The notes under the pieces: generated by a model
Told to the model about the DNA's origin: nothing
The model's input: only the letters and a program-made list of their open reading frames with translations
Databases searched by the model: none
Shown: in pieces, positions 28,198 to 37,217 of the stretch
How positions within the stretch are numbered: position 1 is the stretch's first letter
Layout of the letters: the number at the start of each line of letters is the position of its first letter
Source: Planococcus glaciei
GTDB taxonomy: Bacteria; Bacillota; Bacilli; Bacillales_A; Planococcaceae
Direction of reading: 5' to 3'
NCBI RefSeq assembly: GCF_900099655.1
Contig: NZ_FNDC01000015.1
Location: 59,321 to 123,320 of the forward strand
Length of the DNA: 64,000 nucleotides
Program-made: the position numbers and the translations under genes

Positions 28198-29229
28198 ATG
28201 AAAATTCTTTTGACTGGCGGGGCAGGATATATCGGCAGCCATGCTGCAGTTGAATTATTGGATCAAGGGTATGAAATTGTCATAATGGATAATCTGTCCA
28301 ACAGCAATATTGAGTGCCTGGAACGAATTAAAGAAATAACGGGGAAAAGTTTTGCTTTTTACAAAGTAGACTTATTGGAATACGATTTAATGAATCAAAT
28401 TTTCAAAGAGCATTCAATTGATGCTGTCATCCATTTCGCTGGATTAAAATCGGTTGGAGAATCGGTGAAAGCTCCGCTGGACTATTACTTGAATAATATA
28501 TCCGGTACCGTTAACTTATGTTCGTTAATGAAGAAGCATGGTGTCAACAAGATGGTTTTTAGTTCAACAGCAGCTGTTTATGGCAATCCGGACCGCGTAC
28601 CTATCGATGAATCATTCCCGGTATCTCCGGCAAGCCCTTATGGCAGAAGCAAACTGATGATTGAAGAGATTTTGCGGGATGTATACCATTCCGATCCATC
28701 ATGGCGGATAGCAATACTCCGATATTTCAATCCGATTGGAGCGCATCATAGTGGAAGAATTGGCGAAGATCCGAACGGTATTCCCGATAATCTGGTCCCT
28801 TATATTACTCAGGTAGCGGTAGGCAAAAGAGAAAAATTGCAAGTATTCGGCAATGATTACGATACACCCGATGGAACCGGTGTACGGGATTACATTCATG
28901 TGGTAGATTTAGTTAAAGGGCACTTAAAAGCTCTGGAGTATATTGAAAAGAAAAAAGGAATCGAAGTAATAAACTTAGGAACCGGTACAGGATACAGCGT
29001 GCTTGAAATTATCGGAAATTTCAGAGAAGTTACAGGCAGGCCGGTTGATTACCAAATTACAGCCAGAAGACCCGGCGATCCAGGCGTCACTTATGCCAAT
29101 CCAAAAAAAGCTGAAATAATTTTGGGCTGGAAAGCAGAAAAGAATTTAAAGGATATGTGCCAAGATTCCTGGAATTGGCAAAGCCGAAATCCGGATGGAT
29201 ACCACTCGGCCTTGCTATCAGAAGCTTAA
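28198..29229 (+). CDS. galE: UDP-glucose 4-epimerase
   Basis: 343-residue short-chain dehydrogenase-type epimerase that interconverts UDP-glucose and UDP-galactose (or the N-acetyl forms). The NAD motif TGGAGYIGSHAAVEL is at the N-terminus, the SSTAAVYG serine region near residue 123, and the catalytic Tyr-x-x-x-Lys in SPYGRSK near 149. RYFNPIGAHHSGRIGEDP follows, typical for GalE. It heads a same-strand gene row: the TagG-like permease starts 18 bases downstream. It supplies sugars for the glycosyltransferases of the block. Confidence 0.95.
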   Translation: MKILLTGGAGYIGSHAAVELLDQGYEIVIMDNLSNSNIECLERIKEITGKSFAFYKVDLLEYDLMNQIFKEHSIDAVIHFAGLKSVGESVKAPLDYYLNNISGTVNLCSLMKKHGVNKMVFSSTAAVYGNPDRVPIDESFPVSPASPYGRSKLMIEEILRDVYHSDPSWRIAILRYFNPIGAHHSGRIGEDPNGIPDNLVPYITQVAVGKREKLQVFGNDYDTPDGTGVRDYIHVVDLVKGHLKALEYIEKKKGIEVINLGTGTGYSVLEIIGNFREVTGRPVDYQITARRPGDPGVTYANPKKAEIILGWKAEKNLKDMCQDSWNWQSRNPDGYHSALLSEA

Positions 29230-29247
29230 AAGGAGACATAACACTCT

Positions 29248-30039
29248 ATGTTCACTATTTATATGGAAATGTGGAACCGGAGGAAAATGATTCATTCTCT
29301 TTCGCTTCAGGAAATGAAACGAGAATATGCCGGAACCTTATTTGGCTTTGTCTGGGGACTCGTTAATCCGCTGATGCGCATTGCTGTCTTCTGGTTTGTT
29401 TTCAGTATTGGGGCGCGGGCAGGTGGGCCGGTTAACGGCGCACCTTACTTTGCTTGGCTGGCCATTGGCATGGTTGCCTGGTTTTTGCTTAACGATGGTT
29501 TTCGTTTGACTCAAAAATCATTCCGCAGCAAAAGGTCTATCATTAAAAATACACCTTTTCCTATCGCTATATTGCCTGCTGTTCAGATTTTGTATTCCTA
29601 TTATATTCATTTAATCTTACTAGCTGTCATTTTTACCGGGATGGCATTTACTTTACAGACTGTTTCAATTTATAATTTACAGCTCATTTACTATGATTTC
29701 GCAGCATTGATGCTTTTGCTTGGAATTGGTTCTGTGACGGCTCCTCTTGTAGCAGTCAGCAAGGATTTCGGGCGCTTTTTGGATACTGTATTGGTCTTTC
29801 TGTTCTGGATGACGCCCATCTTCTGGTCAGCAGATAATTTAGGCGTGCTGGAAAGGATCGTCAAGCTCAACCCTTTCCATTATATTGTCCAAGGCTATCG
29901 CGATTCGTTTTTCTATGGTATCGGCTTTTGGGACCAGCCGGTTTATACTTTGTATTTCTGGGGGCTGGTCTTAACTTTTTTCTTATTGGGAAACTATCTG
30001 CATAAGCGGCTGAAACCAATATTCCTTGATACTTTATAA
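29248..30039 (+). CDS. tagG: ABC-2 teichoic acid/polysaccharide export permease (TagG-like, pair 2)
   Basis: 263 residues, paralogue of the permease at 7984. A cytoplasmic start helix (NRRKMIHSLSLQEMKREYAG) leads into LFGFVWGLVNPLMRIAVFWF. More hydrophobic segments follow, with WMTPIFWSADNLGVLERIVK and NPFHYIVQGYRDSFFYG as the conserved TagG end. AAAAGGAGA lies 11 bases before the ATG. It lies between galE and its ATPase gene within the teichoic-acid block, so export of poly(glycerol-phosphate) or a glycosylated form is the best guess. Confidence 0.9.
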   Translation: MFTIYMEMWNRRKMIHSLSLQEMKREYAGTLFGFVWGLVNPLMRIAVFWFVFSIGARAGGPVNGAPYFAWLAIGMVAWFLLNDGFRLTQKSFRSKRSIIKNTPFPIAILPAVQILYSYYIHLILLAVIFTGMAFTLQTVSIYNLQLIYYDFAALMLLLGIGSVTAPLVAVSKDFGRFLDTVLVFLFWMTPIFWSADNLGVLERIVKLNPFHYIVQGYRDSFFYGIGFWDQPVYTLYFWGLVLTFFLLGNYLHKRLKPIFLDTL

Positions 30040-30065
30040 TTTACGCTCGCGAAAGGCGGATGAAT

Positions 30066-31700
30066 ATGGAGATAGCTGTCAGCGTAAAGAATTTAACGAA
30101 AAAATACAGTTTATATCAAGATCCGTGGGGGCCGATCAAAGAAGTGGTCACCCGGAAAAAATTTCATAAGGACTTCTATGCGCTGCGGAATGTTTCGCTC
30201 GATTTTCCAAAAGGAGAATCGATTGGGGTGTTGGGAAAAAACGGCTCGGGAAAATCGACATTATTGAAAGTAATCGCGGGTATTACACAACCGACAAACG
30301 GAACGTTGGACGTCAAAGGCTCCATTGTTTTTCTTGATGTCAGTTCAGGGATTGACTCCGAACTCAGCGGTTATGAAAATATTTTTATGAAAGGTACGCT
30401 GCTAGGCTTTACAAAAGGAGAAATCTTAGAAAAAGTCGAAGATATTATTGAGTTTTCAGAGCTTGGAGAATTTATCAGCCAGCCGGTAAAGAACTATTCG
30501 GCTGGAATGAAATCGAAACTCGGGTTTGCCATTTCTGTCAATGTCGATCCGGATATTCTGATTGTTGACGAAGCTCTGGCAGTCGGGGATTCAGTATTCC
30601 GAAAAAAGTGCATGAAAAAAATGGATGAATTTAAAAAACAAGGAAAAACGATCATATTCGTTAGCCACGACCATAATGCGGTGGAATCTTTCTGTTCAAA
30701 AGCAGCCTGGATCCATCAAGGTGAGTTGATTACATACGGTGATTCCAAATTTGTCAGTTCATTATATGAAGAATTTATGAACGGCAAAAAAACGATTGAT
30801 TCCGTTCGGGCATCAATCGATTATGAACATTCAATTGAACAGATAAGTTATGGAACTTTTAAAGATGAAGGATTTACAATTCGTCTAAAAGGATACATCC
30901 ATGACACTCACCAGCAAGACATCTCTGAAAAAACCTTTTTGGTCATTCGGGATGTACGAACCGGTGAAACTGCTACAAAGCCTCTTTCAAAAAGCGGAAA
31001 AGGATTTTCTGTCCAGCTTAATGCAAAAGAACACTCGATGTTTTTCAAACCGGGGAAATACTCTTTTAATGCAAGAATCAGTGATGGAAGCGGGGAACCC
31101 GCAGAATTTTCACTATGGGCCGGCAAGGCAGAAATCAGGCAGCACTTAGAAAACCGGAATAACCGTTTCAATTATCAATTTTCTATTCAGAAAAATATTC
31201 TTGAGTTATCCATCGGAAACCTGGATAAGTTGGAGCAGCAAGTAAACAAAATATGGTTTGATGACAAATACGCATATATTGAAGGAGTTGCATTTGTCCG
31301 CGGCTATGAAACTAGGACGGCGGAAGCAGCATCGATGATGTATTATATGACAAATCTGGCATCTTATGAACGCCTTGCGTTTCCGGCTGTAATAAGTGAA
31401 ACAGAAGAAATTACAGAGAATCCGGTCTATAATCCGCAAGGCAAAGTCTATAATTTTTCCCGGTTCAGTGTTGCGATCGATTTATCCCGGCTCGAGAACG
31501 GATTGTATGAAAGCCATTTAACCTATCAGATGCATCATGCACCGGGTTATGAACTGGTCAATCTTGTCTGGGCTTCGAAACAGCCGGAATATCCAAGCAG
31601 CCCATACATTTTGGCTAATCAGACCATCGAAGCTATCACGGCTACTAAATACCTTCGATGGGAGAAAAAGGACCATCAGCTGCAAGAAGCAATCCAGTAG
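30066..31700 (+). CDS. tagH: ABC ATPase TagH-like with long C-terminal beta-rich extension
   Basis: 544 residues. Residues 1-240 are a TagH-type ATPase: Walker A GKNGSGKST, signature YSAGMKSKLGF, Walker B ILIVDEALAVGD and FVSHDHN. Residues about 250-540 are an extra region with two beta-sandwich-like parts. One carries VRDVRTGETAT-type turns (RTGE) and GKYSFNARISDGSG, similar to a region in the GT2-TagF protein at 32892. The other reads YAYIEGVAFVRG. No membrane helix is seen in the extension, unlike B. subtilis TagH. It may recognise the polymer, as Wzt C-domains do for O-antigen (inference). The start at the second ATG (30066) gives a good AAAGGCGG spacing. Confidence 0.9.
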   Translation: MEIAVSVKNLTKKYSLYQDPWGPIKEVVTRKKFHKDFYALRNVSLDFPKGESIGVLGKNGSGKSTLLKVIAGITQPTNGTLDVKGSIVFLDVSSGIDSELSGYENIFMKGTLLGFTKGEILEKVEDIIEFSELGEFISQPVKNYSAGMKSKLGFAISVNVDPDILIVDEALAVGDSVFRKKCMKKMDEFKKQGKTIIFVSHDHNAVESFCSKAAWIHQGELITYGDSKFVSSLYEEFMNGKKTIDSVRASIDYEHSIEQISYGTFKDEGFTIRLKGYIHDTHQQDISEKTFLVIRDVRTGETATKPLSKSGKGFSVQLNAKEHSMFFKPGKYSFNARISDGSGEPAEFSLWAGKAEIRQHLENRNNRFNYQFSIQKNILELSIGNLDKLEQQVNKIWFDDKYAYIEGVAFVRGYETRTAEAASMMYYMTNLASYERLAFPAVISETEEITENPVYNPQGKVYNFSRFSVAIDLSRLENGLYESHLTYQMHHAPGYELVNLVWASKQPEYPSSPYILANQTIEAITATKYLRWEKKDHQLQEAIQ

Positions 31701-31729
31701 GTGCAAATCTATTCGCAAGGAGTCGTGCT

Positions 31730-32902
31730 ATGCCAAGCAAGAATGTCGTTTTCCTAATAAATGAATTCAATAACCACGGCGGCGCTCAACGTGTCGCTTC
31801 TATTTTGACAGAAGAGTTCATGGCCGATGGGCATCATGTGGCCGTTTTGAGTATCAATGAGCAGAAAAATGTACCCAGCTATTTTTCGGAAGATGTCCCT
31901 GTTAAAGTGCTTCACCGGAAATATCGTGCACCGCAGCCGATTGAAATATCGTCAAACTTAAAGGACTTTAAATTCCTTAAGGTTCAAAAAGAATTGAAGC
32001 GCCGTTATCTTTTGAAAAAGAAACGGGATGAAGTTGAAGCGTTTTTCAAAGCTTATGGCAATGAAGAGGTTTACGTCATAGCGATTCAAGTATATGCCAT
32101 GCAATGGATTCGGCCTTTGTTGTATAAACCGAATATTAAAATCATTGGACAAAGCCATGAAAGTGTAGCTGCAGCGAAAGGATCGAAGCGCTATAAGCGA
32201 ATCTTAATTCATTATCGGCAAGTCTCAAAGTTTTTGCTGTTGACACAAAAAGATGCGGAACATTTTCAAGAAATGGGATTCACTAATACCGGAGTTATGT
32301 ATAATCCTGCTCCTTTCCGAAAACTTAACCTGCCGGAAAATTTGTACAAAAATAAAAAAATTGTTTCCTCAGGCAGGTTGGTTGAAGATAAAGGATTTGA
32401 TCTTTTGATTGAGGCATTTGCCAAAGTGGCGGACGAACTTCCAGGGTGGACGGTGCATATATACGGAGATGGGCCTGCAGAAAAGCCTTTGAAAAATTTG
32501 ATCCGTATCTTGGGGATGGAACAGCGTATTTTCCTGGAAGGCCAAACGGAGGATATTCAAGCCGCTCTTGAAGCTGGCAGTTTCTTTGTCTTATCTTCAA
32601 AAGCGGAAGGGTTGCCAATGTCACTGATTGAAGCACAATCATGCGGATTGCCTTGTATTTCTTCCGATTGTGCACCAGGAATACGTGAAATCCTTGAAGA
32701 GTACCATAATGGTTTTATCACACCTGTGGGCGATACCGCCATTCTTTCCCGCCATATCAAGCGGTTGGCACAAAATCCGGACTTATTTTATACGTTCAGC
32801 AATAACGCCTACAGCAGCAGTGCGAAATTTGATCGGAAGGTAATTAAAAATAAATGGTACGAGCTCTTTGAGGAACTGGGAGGGGAACGGGATGGCCGCT
32901 GA
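31730..32902 (+). CDS. Glycosyltransferase family 4
   Basis: 390-residue GT-B enzyme. The N-terminal NNHGGAQRVASILTEEF is the acceptor-side glycine loop. The donor domain shows SSGRLVEDKGFDLLIEAF near residue 205, VHIYGDGPAEKPLKNLI, and the retaining EX7E-like motif SSKAEGLPMSLIEAQSCGLP. ATG 31730 follows AAGGAG; a longer reading would overlap the ATPase gene. Its stop overlaps the next start by 11 bases, so it is translationally coupled to the GT2-TagF gene. It probably adds a hexose to teichoic acid or its linkage unit; donor unknown. Confidence 0.9.
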   Translation: MPSKNVVFLINEFNNHGGAQRVASILTEEFMADGHHVAVLSINEQKNVPSYFSEDVPVKVLHRKYRAPQPIEISSNLKDFKFLKVQKELKRRYLLKKKRDEVEAFFKAYGNEEVYVIAIQVYAMQWIRPLLYKPNIKIIGQSHESVAAAKGSKRYKRILIHYRQVSKFLLLTQKDAEHFQEMGFTNTGVMYNPAPFRKLNLPENLYKNKKIVSSGRLVEDKGFDLLIEAFAKVADELPGWTVHIYGDGPAEKPLKNLIRILGMEQRIFLEGQTEDIQAALEAGSFFVLSSKAEGLPMSLIEAQSCGLPCISSDCAPGIREILEEYHNGFITPVGDTAILSRHIKRLAQNPDLFYTFSNNAYSSSAKFDRKVIKNKWYELFEELGGERDGR

Positions 32903-35567
32903 AATTCAAACAAATAGACGTGCGAAACTCTCAGTAGTTGTTATTGCCTTCAATAACGAATTGTATATTGAAGAAGCCCTCGAATCGCTTCATGAACAAA
33001 CTTTTGATGATTTTGAAGTTGTCGTCGTCAATGACTATTCCTCTGACCGGACAGGTGAATTGATTGACCGCTTCATAATAGATAAGCCGAAATTTAAAGC
33101 AGTGCATTTGCCGGAAAACAGCGGCGGCTGCAGCACCCCCCGTAATACCGGAGTTGCCCATACAACCGGTGAATTTATCATGTTTTTGGACGGAGATGAT
33201 TGGTATACAATTGATGCCTGTGAAAAAATGGTCGAAGCCATCGAACGCACCGGTTCCGATTTTGTTGCCGGGCAAGTGATCCGCACCAATAATTATGAAA
33301 TCTGGTACCGGAACCAAATCTATTCGAAGGAACGCATCAATTTTAATATACGTGAATTTACGTATATGCTTTTCGATAGCCTTTCCGTCAATAAAATCTA
33401 CAAGCGTGCATTTCTGGATCAGCATGGCCTGCGTTTTCCTGAAGGAATCCATTACGAGGATGTAGTATTCACAGGCAATGCTTATTTCCTGGCAGAATCG
33501 ATCAGTGTAATACCTGAACCGGTTTATTACTGGCGGGTAGTGGAAAATGCAGAAGCTAAGTCCATTACGAACCGGCGCCATGAGTTCGAGAATTTTGAAA
33601 ACCGGATCATTGCCCACCGCTATTTTGATCAGTCCTTAAGGGCAAACGGAGCGGTCTTGTATCAAAAGGAAAAAAATAATAAATTTCTCCGGCATGATTT
33701 GAAATTGTACACGAATGATTATCTGCAATATGACGACGATTACAAAACTCGTTTTCATCACCTGATATATGAATATTTGCATGAAGTGATGGATGAGTAT
33801 TCGTTCATTGGATTGGCGGAGCGTGACCGGATTTTATATTACTTGCTGTATATTGGAGACATAGAAGCACTCGAGGACTATATCAACTATATAAATGGAT
33901 TGCCAACAAAAAAGAATCGGGTTTACAACATTGGCAGCCAATATTATTTTGAGCCGTCAATTTCAGCAAAAAACCAGGAGAAATTTTTGCGGATGGAAAA
34001 GCCAGAAATTGATTTTGCGATAACGGACATGGGTTTGACCTTGGACTCATTTAAATTTCAGAGTGAAATACAGGTAAATTCCATCGCTGAGGAAGAATTC
34101 GACTCCTATTGGGTGTTGCGGAACCGGCAAACGGGAGAGATTTTAACAGCTGTTGCATCATCTGAAGGCAAAGCCGTTTTTGAATTGCAGAATATGGTTA
34201 GCGGAAATTATTATTTATCGCTGTACGTTAAACATAAGGGCAATCTTCATCGCTTGCTCGCAAAAAACTCAAATATCAGCAAACTGCCGAATATCGAACT
34301 CAAAGACCACCATTTATCTAAAAGTATTTTTATCAATGAAAAAAATTCGTTTGCTATTCGAGTGTCGCCTTTAAAAATGATTGATCAGTTGAGATGGAAA
34401 GTGGAGCGAAGAAGGCTGGCGAAAAAACAGCAAAGAACTCCAGCTGCGGCTCAGCCTTCATCTACTCGAAAAGCATTGGAACGATTTATACCAAAACTCC
34501 CCATAAAATCAAATTGGGTCTTATTTGAAAGCCATATGGGGAAGCAATACAGCGACAGCCCTAAGTATATTTATGAGCAATTGCTGAAATCAGGCTTAAA
34601 TTTCAAATTCATCTGGTCATTCCAGCAGCCGGATCAAGTTGGCCTGCCTGGGTCTGCTATAAAAGTGGAGCGGAACAGCCTAAGGCATTTCTATTATTTG
34701 AACCGCGCTAAATACTGGGTGGATAATCAGGGGATTGCCCATTTGGCAAAGAAAAAAGAGGATCAAGTGTATGTGCAGACATGGCATGGGACTCCCCTGA
34801 AAAAAATGGGATATGACCAAAAAAAAATGCCTACAAAAAGTGAATTGGCAAAGCTGAAGATCCAGACGGAAGCGTGGGATTACCTGATTTCCCCCAATCG
34901 CTATACGACGGAAATCTTACGGAGAGGCTTTCGCTACGGAGGAGAAATACTGGAAACGGGCTACCCAAGAAATGATTTACTTGTTCATCAACCTGAGAGC
35001 GTCAAACAAAATACCAGACAGTATTTCGGATTATCCAATGAAAAACATGTGATTCTTTATGCACCGACATTTCGGGATTGGGACCCAAATTCCTTTCAAA
35101 AAGTGCTCGATGATGTCCAGAGAATGAGCAAAGAAATCAATCGGAATTCCGTTATCTTAATGAGACTCCATTATTTGCTTTCAGAGAAAATATCCCAACT
35201 GGAATTGCCGGCAAACATTATCAATGCTTCTACTTATCAGGATATCCAAGAATTGTATTTGCTGTCGGATCTACTGATTACCGATTATTCGTCTGTCATG
35301 TTTGACTATGCGCTCTTAAAGCGGCCGATTGTGCTTTATTGCTACGATTTGGATGAATATATTACACGTCGAGGCATGTATTTCAATTTCACTGAACTGG
35401 CTCCAGGGCCTTTATGCCAAACGATGGACGAAGTGATGTATTACATTAACCAGCCGGATGCGCTGCGTAAATTCGAAGGAGATTTGGAGAAATTCGGTGC
35501 ACGATTCAATAGCCTGGAAGATGGACAGGCTTCCATGAAAGTGGTGGAGCAGATATTTAAGAGCTGA
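32892..35567 (+). CDS. Bifunctional GT2 - TagF-type glycerophosphotransferase
   Basis: 891 residues with two catalytic parts. Residues about 12-330 are GT2: LSVVVIAFNNELYIEEALES, the VVNDYSSDRT segment and the DxD motif in MFLDGDDWY. A middle region (about 370-500) is beta-rich with LRNRQTGEILT and GNYYLSLYVKHKG, similar to the extension of the ATPase at 30066. Residues about 540-890 are CDP-glycerol glycerophosphotransferase: VLFESHMGKQYSDSPKYIYE, VQTWHGTPLKKMG (catalytic His), SGYPRND-type ETGYPRNDLL, YAPTFRDWD, and LLITDYSSVMFDYA. It should build a polymer or repeat containing both sugar and glycerol-phosphate. The GGGAGGGG site supports ATG 32892. Confidence 0.92.
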   Translation: MAAEIQTNRRAKLSVVVIAFNNELYIEEALESLHEQTFDDFEVVVVNDYSSDRTGELIDRFIIDKPKFKAVHLPENSGGCSTPRNTGVAHTTGEFIMFLDGDDWYTIDACEKMVEAIERTGSDFVAGQVIRTNNYEIWYRNQIYSKERINFNIREFTYMLFDSLSVNKIYKRAFLDQHGLRFPEGIHYEDVVFTGNAYFLAESISVIPEPVYYWRVVENAEAKSITNRRHEFENFENRIIAHRYFDQSLRANGAVLYQKEKNNKFLRHDLKLYTNDYLQYDDDYKTRFHHLIYEYLHEVMDEYSFIGLAERDRILYYLLYIGDIEALEDYINYINGLPTKKNRVYNIGSQYYFEPSISAKNQEKFLRMEKPEIDFAITDMGLTLDSFKFQSEIQVNSIAEEEFDSYWVLRNRQTGEILTAVASSEGKAVFELQNMVSGNYYLSLYVKHKGNLHRLLAKNSNISKLPNIELKDHHLSKSIFINEKNSFAIRVSPLKMIDQLRWKVERRRLAKKQQRTPAAAQPSSTRKALERFIPKLPIKSNWVLFESHMGKQYSDSPKYIYEQLLKSGLNFKFIWSFQQPDQVGLPGSAIKVERNSLRHFYYLNRAKYWVDNQGIAHLAKKKEDQVYVQTWHGTPLKKMGYDQKKMPTKSELAKLKIQTEAWDYLISPNRYTTEILRRGFRYGGEILETGYPRNDLLVHQPESVKQNTRQYFGLSNEKHVILYAPTFRDWDPNSFQKVLDDVQRMSKEINRNSVILMRLHYLLSEKISQLELPANIINASTYQDIQELYLLSDLLITDYSSVMFDYALLKRPIVLYCYDLDEYITRRGMYFNFTELAPGPLCQTMDEVMYYINQPDALRKFEGDLEKFGARFNSLEDGQASMKVVEQIFKS

Positions 35568-35625
35568 TGAAGAGGGCGTGTAGTGGCCAACTTCTGTCTC
35601 GAGCTATAGGAAGGGGGAGAGTGAA

Positions 35626-37176
35626 GTGCCAAGTTTAGTATCGATTGTTATTCCTGTTTATAATGCTATTCCCTATTTAGAAGAATGTCTGGCTTCAGTG
35701 CTTGCCCAAACCTATCCCCATATAGAAGTGATCATGATTAATGATGGTTCTACAGACGATAGTGAAAAGCAGTTGAGCGAATTTGCAGTCTCGGACGAGC
35801 GGTTCAAATTATATTCTCAGGAAAATCATGGCCTTGGCTATACTAGGAACAGGGGAGTAAGCTTGAGTAAAGGGAAATATATTTTCTTTTTGGATGCAGA
35901 TGATACCATATCGAAAAAAGCCATTAAATTGCTGGTAGCTGCCGCAGAAGAGAATGATGCCGATTACGCCGTCGGTAAAGTAGTGCGATTTAACGAAAAC
36001 CGTAGATATGTTCCTATCAGGCATGTAGAATTCAACCTGTACAACCAAAATAAGCTGACATCTTTATCCGAAAGTCCGGAGTTAATGCAGGACAGCATCG
36101 CATGCAATAAATTGTGGAAAAAGAGTTTGCTCACAGCGAATAATTTGTCTTTTAAAGAAGGCAAGTACTATGAAGATTTGACTTTAACGCTGAAGGCCGC
36201 TGTTTTAGCTAAAAAAATCAGAGTGATTGATAAAGTTGTTTACAACTGGCGAATCAGAGAACATGAAAATAATCCATCCATTACTCAGCAGCAAATGAAA
36301 CTTGCCAACACCTTAGATCGTTTGGAAGCTTTGGAGAAAAACAAAAAGTGGTTGTTGGATTCCAATATGGCTGATAGGTTGATTGAAGAGCATGACTTAA
36401 AAAGTGTTTTAGACATTATTCGCCTGCATGTTATCAAGTACACTTTGATAGAAGAAGTGGAAAGAGAAGAATGGCAGTCACAGGTAGTTTCATTCCTTAA
36501 CAAAATTCCGGCGGGTGTCGCCCAAAAATTGCCGAACAAAGAAAAAATCTTTTATACACTTTTAATGGAAAATAAGATGGAAGATCTGTTATTGTTTTCT
36601 AAAGTCTTAACCAATACTGAAACCTATCCGTTAATTGAGCAGCAAGAGAATCGGTTTCTCCTGAAGGGGCTTTACAAGGAATACGATATCACTCCCTCCA
36701 TCAAGCCGGCAATTACAGTAGAAAGAATAGAAATGGCAGATGGGCTATGGCGGTTGGCAGGAAGTCTGATAGTGCCTAAAGCAACTGTATTGGCAGAAGG
36801 TAAGGTTTTCGCTAAAGCAAGAGAAGGCAGCTCTGAAATTCCGTTTACGCCTGTTTTGTCTGTAAGTAAAAAAATCCTTTCACATTATGCCTGTGAGGCC
36901 CAGGATTTTGAACTTGTGATTGATCCGTTGGCTTTTATGGACTCGAAACAGGATATTGTATTTGATTTTTATTTTCGCCTCGATGCCTATCCGGATTCGC
37001 CAACTTCAAGGGTCCGGCTCGGCTTTTCTCCAAGTCAGGAAAAAGGGACGGCAAGAGTACGGGGAAATATCTTGTTTTTTTACCGTACCGATTATGGAAA
37101 CTTGAGCATGAAGATTCAAAAAAATACATTGAAAAAATTTATTGCAAACAAAATCCGCCCATTTATCAAGAAATAG
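35626..37176 (+). CDS. GT2 glycosyltransferase with C-terminal beta domain
   Basis: 516 residues. The GT2 domain covers the first about 230: VSIVIPVYNAIPYLEECLAS, VIMINDGSTDDS and the DxD in FFLDADDT. A helical middle follows, then a beta-rich region from about residue 340 (NRFLLKGLYKEYDI, WRLAGSLIV, FDFYFRLDAYPD). This recalls the accessory parts of the two preceding large proteins but no TagF domain is attached. GTG start after AAGGGGGAGA. It ends at a bidirectional terminator that closes the galE-to-here row. Likely a teichoic-acid glycosyltransferase; donor unknown. Confidence 0.88.
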   Translation: MPSLVSIVIPVYNAIPYLEECLASVLAQTYPHIEVIMINDGSTDDSEKQLSEFAVSDERFKLYSQENHGLGYTRNRGVSLSKGKYIFFLDADDTISKKAIKLLVAAAEENDADYAVGKVVRFNENRRYVPIRHVEFNLYNQNKLTSLSESPELMQDSIACNKLWKKSLLTANNLSFKEGKYYEDLTLTLKAAVLAKKIRVIDKVVYNWRIREHENNPSITQQQMKLANTLDRLEALEKNKKWLLDSNMADRLIEEHDLKSVLDIIRLHVIKYTLIEEVEREEWQSQVVSFLNKIPAGVAQKLPNKEKIFYTLLMENKMEDLLLFSKVLTNTETYPLIEQQENRFLLKGLYKEYDITPSIKPAITVERIEMADGLWRLAGSLIVPKATVLAEGKVFAKAREGSSEIPFTPVLSVSKKILSHYACEAQDFELVIDPLAFMDSKQDIVFDFYFRLDAYPDSPTSRVRLGFSPSQEKGTARVRGNILFFYRTDYGNLSMKIQKNTLKKFIANKIRPFIKK

Positions 37177-37177
37177 C

Positions 37178-37215
37178 AAAAAAGCAATTCCCCTTATGGG
37201 AGGAATTGCTTTTTG
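37178..37215. terminator. Bidirectional terminator between GT2 and tagB
   Basis: AAAAAAGCAATTCC and GGAATTGCTTTTT form the stem; it works for both converging units. Confidence 0.9.
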
Positions 37216-37217
37216 TG

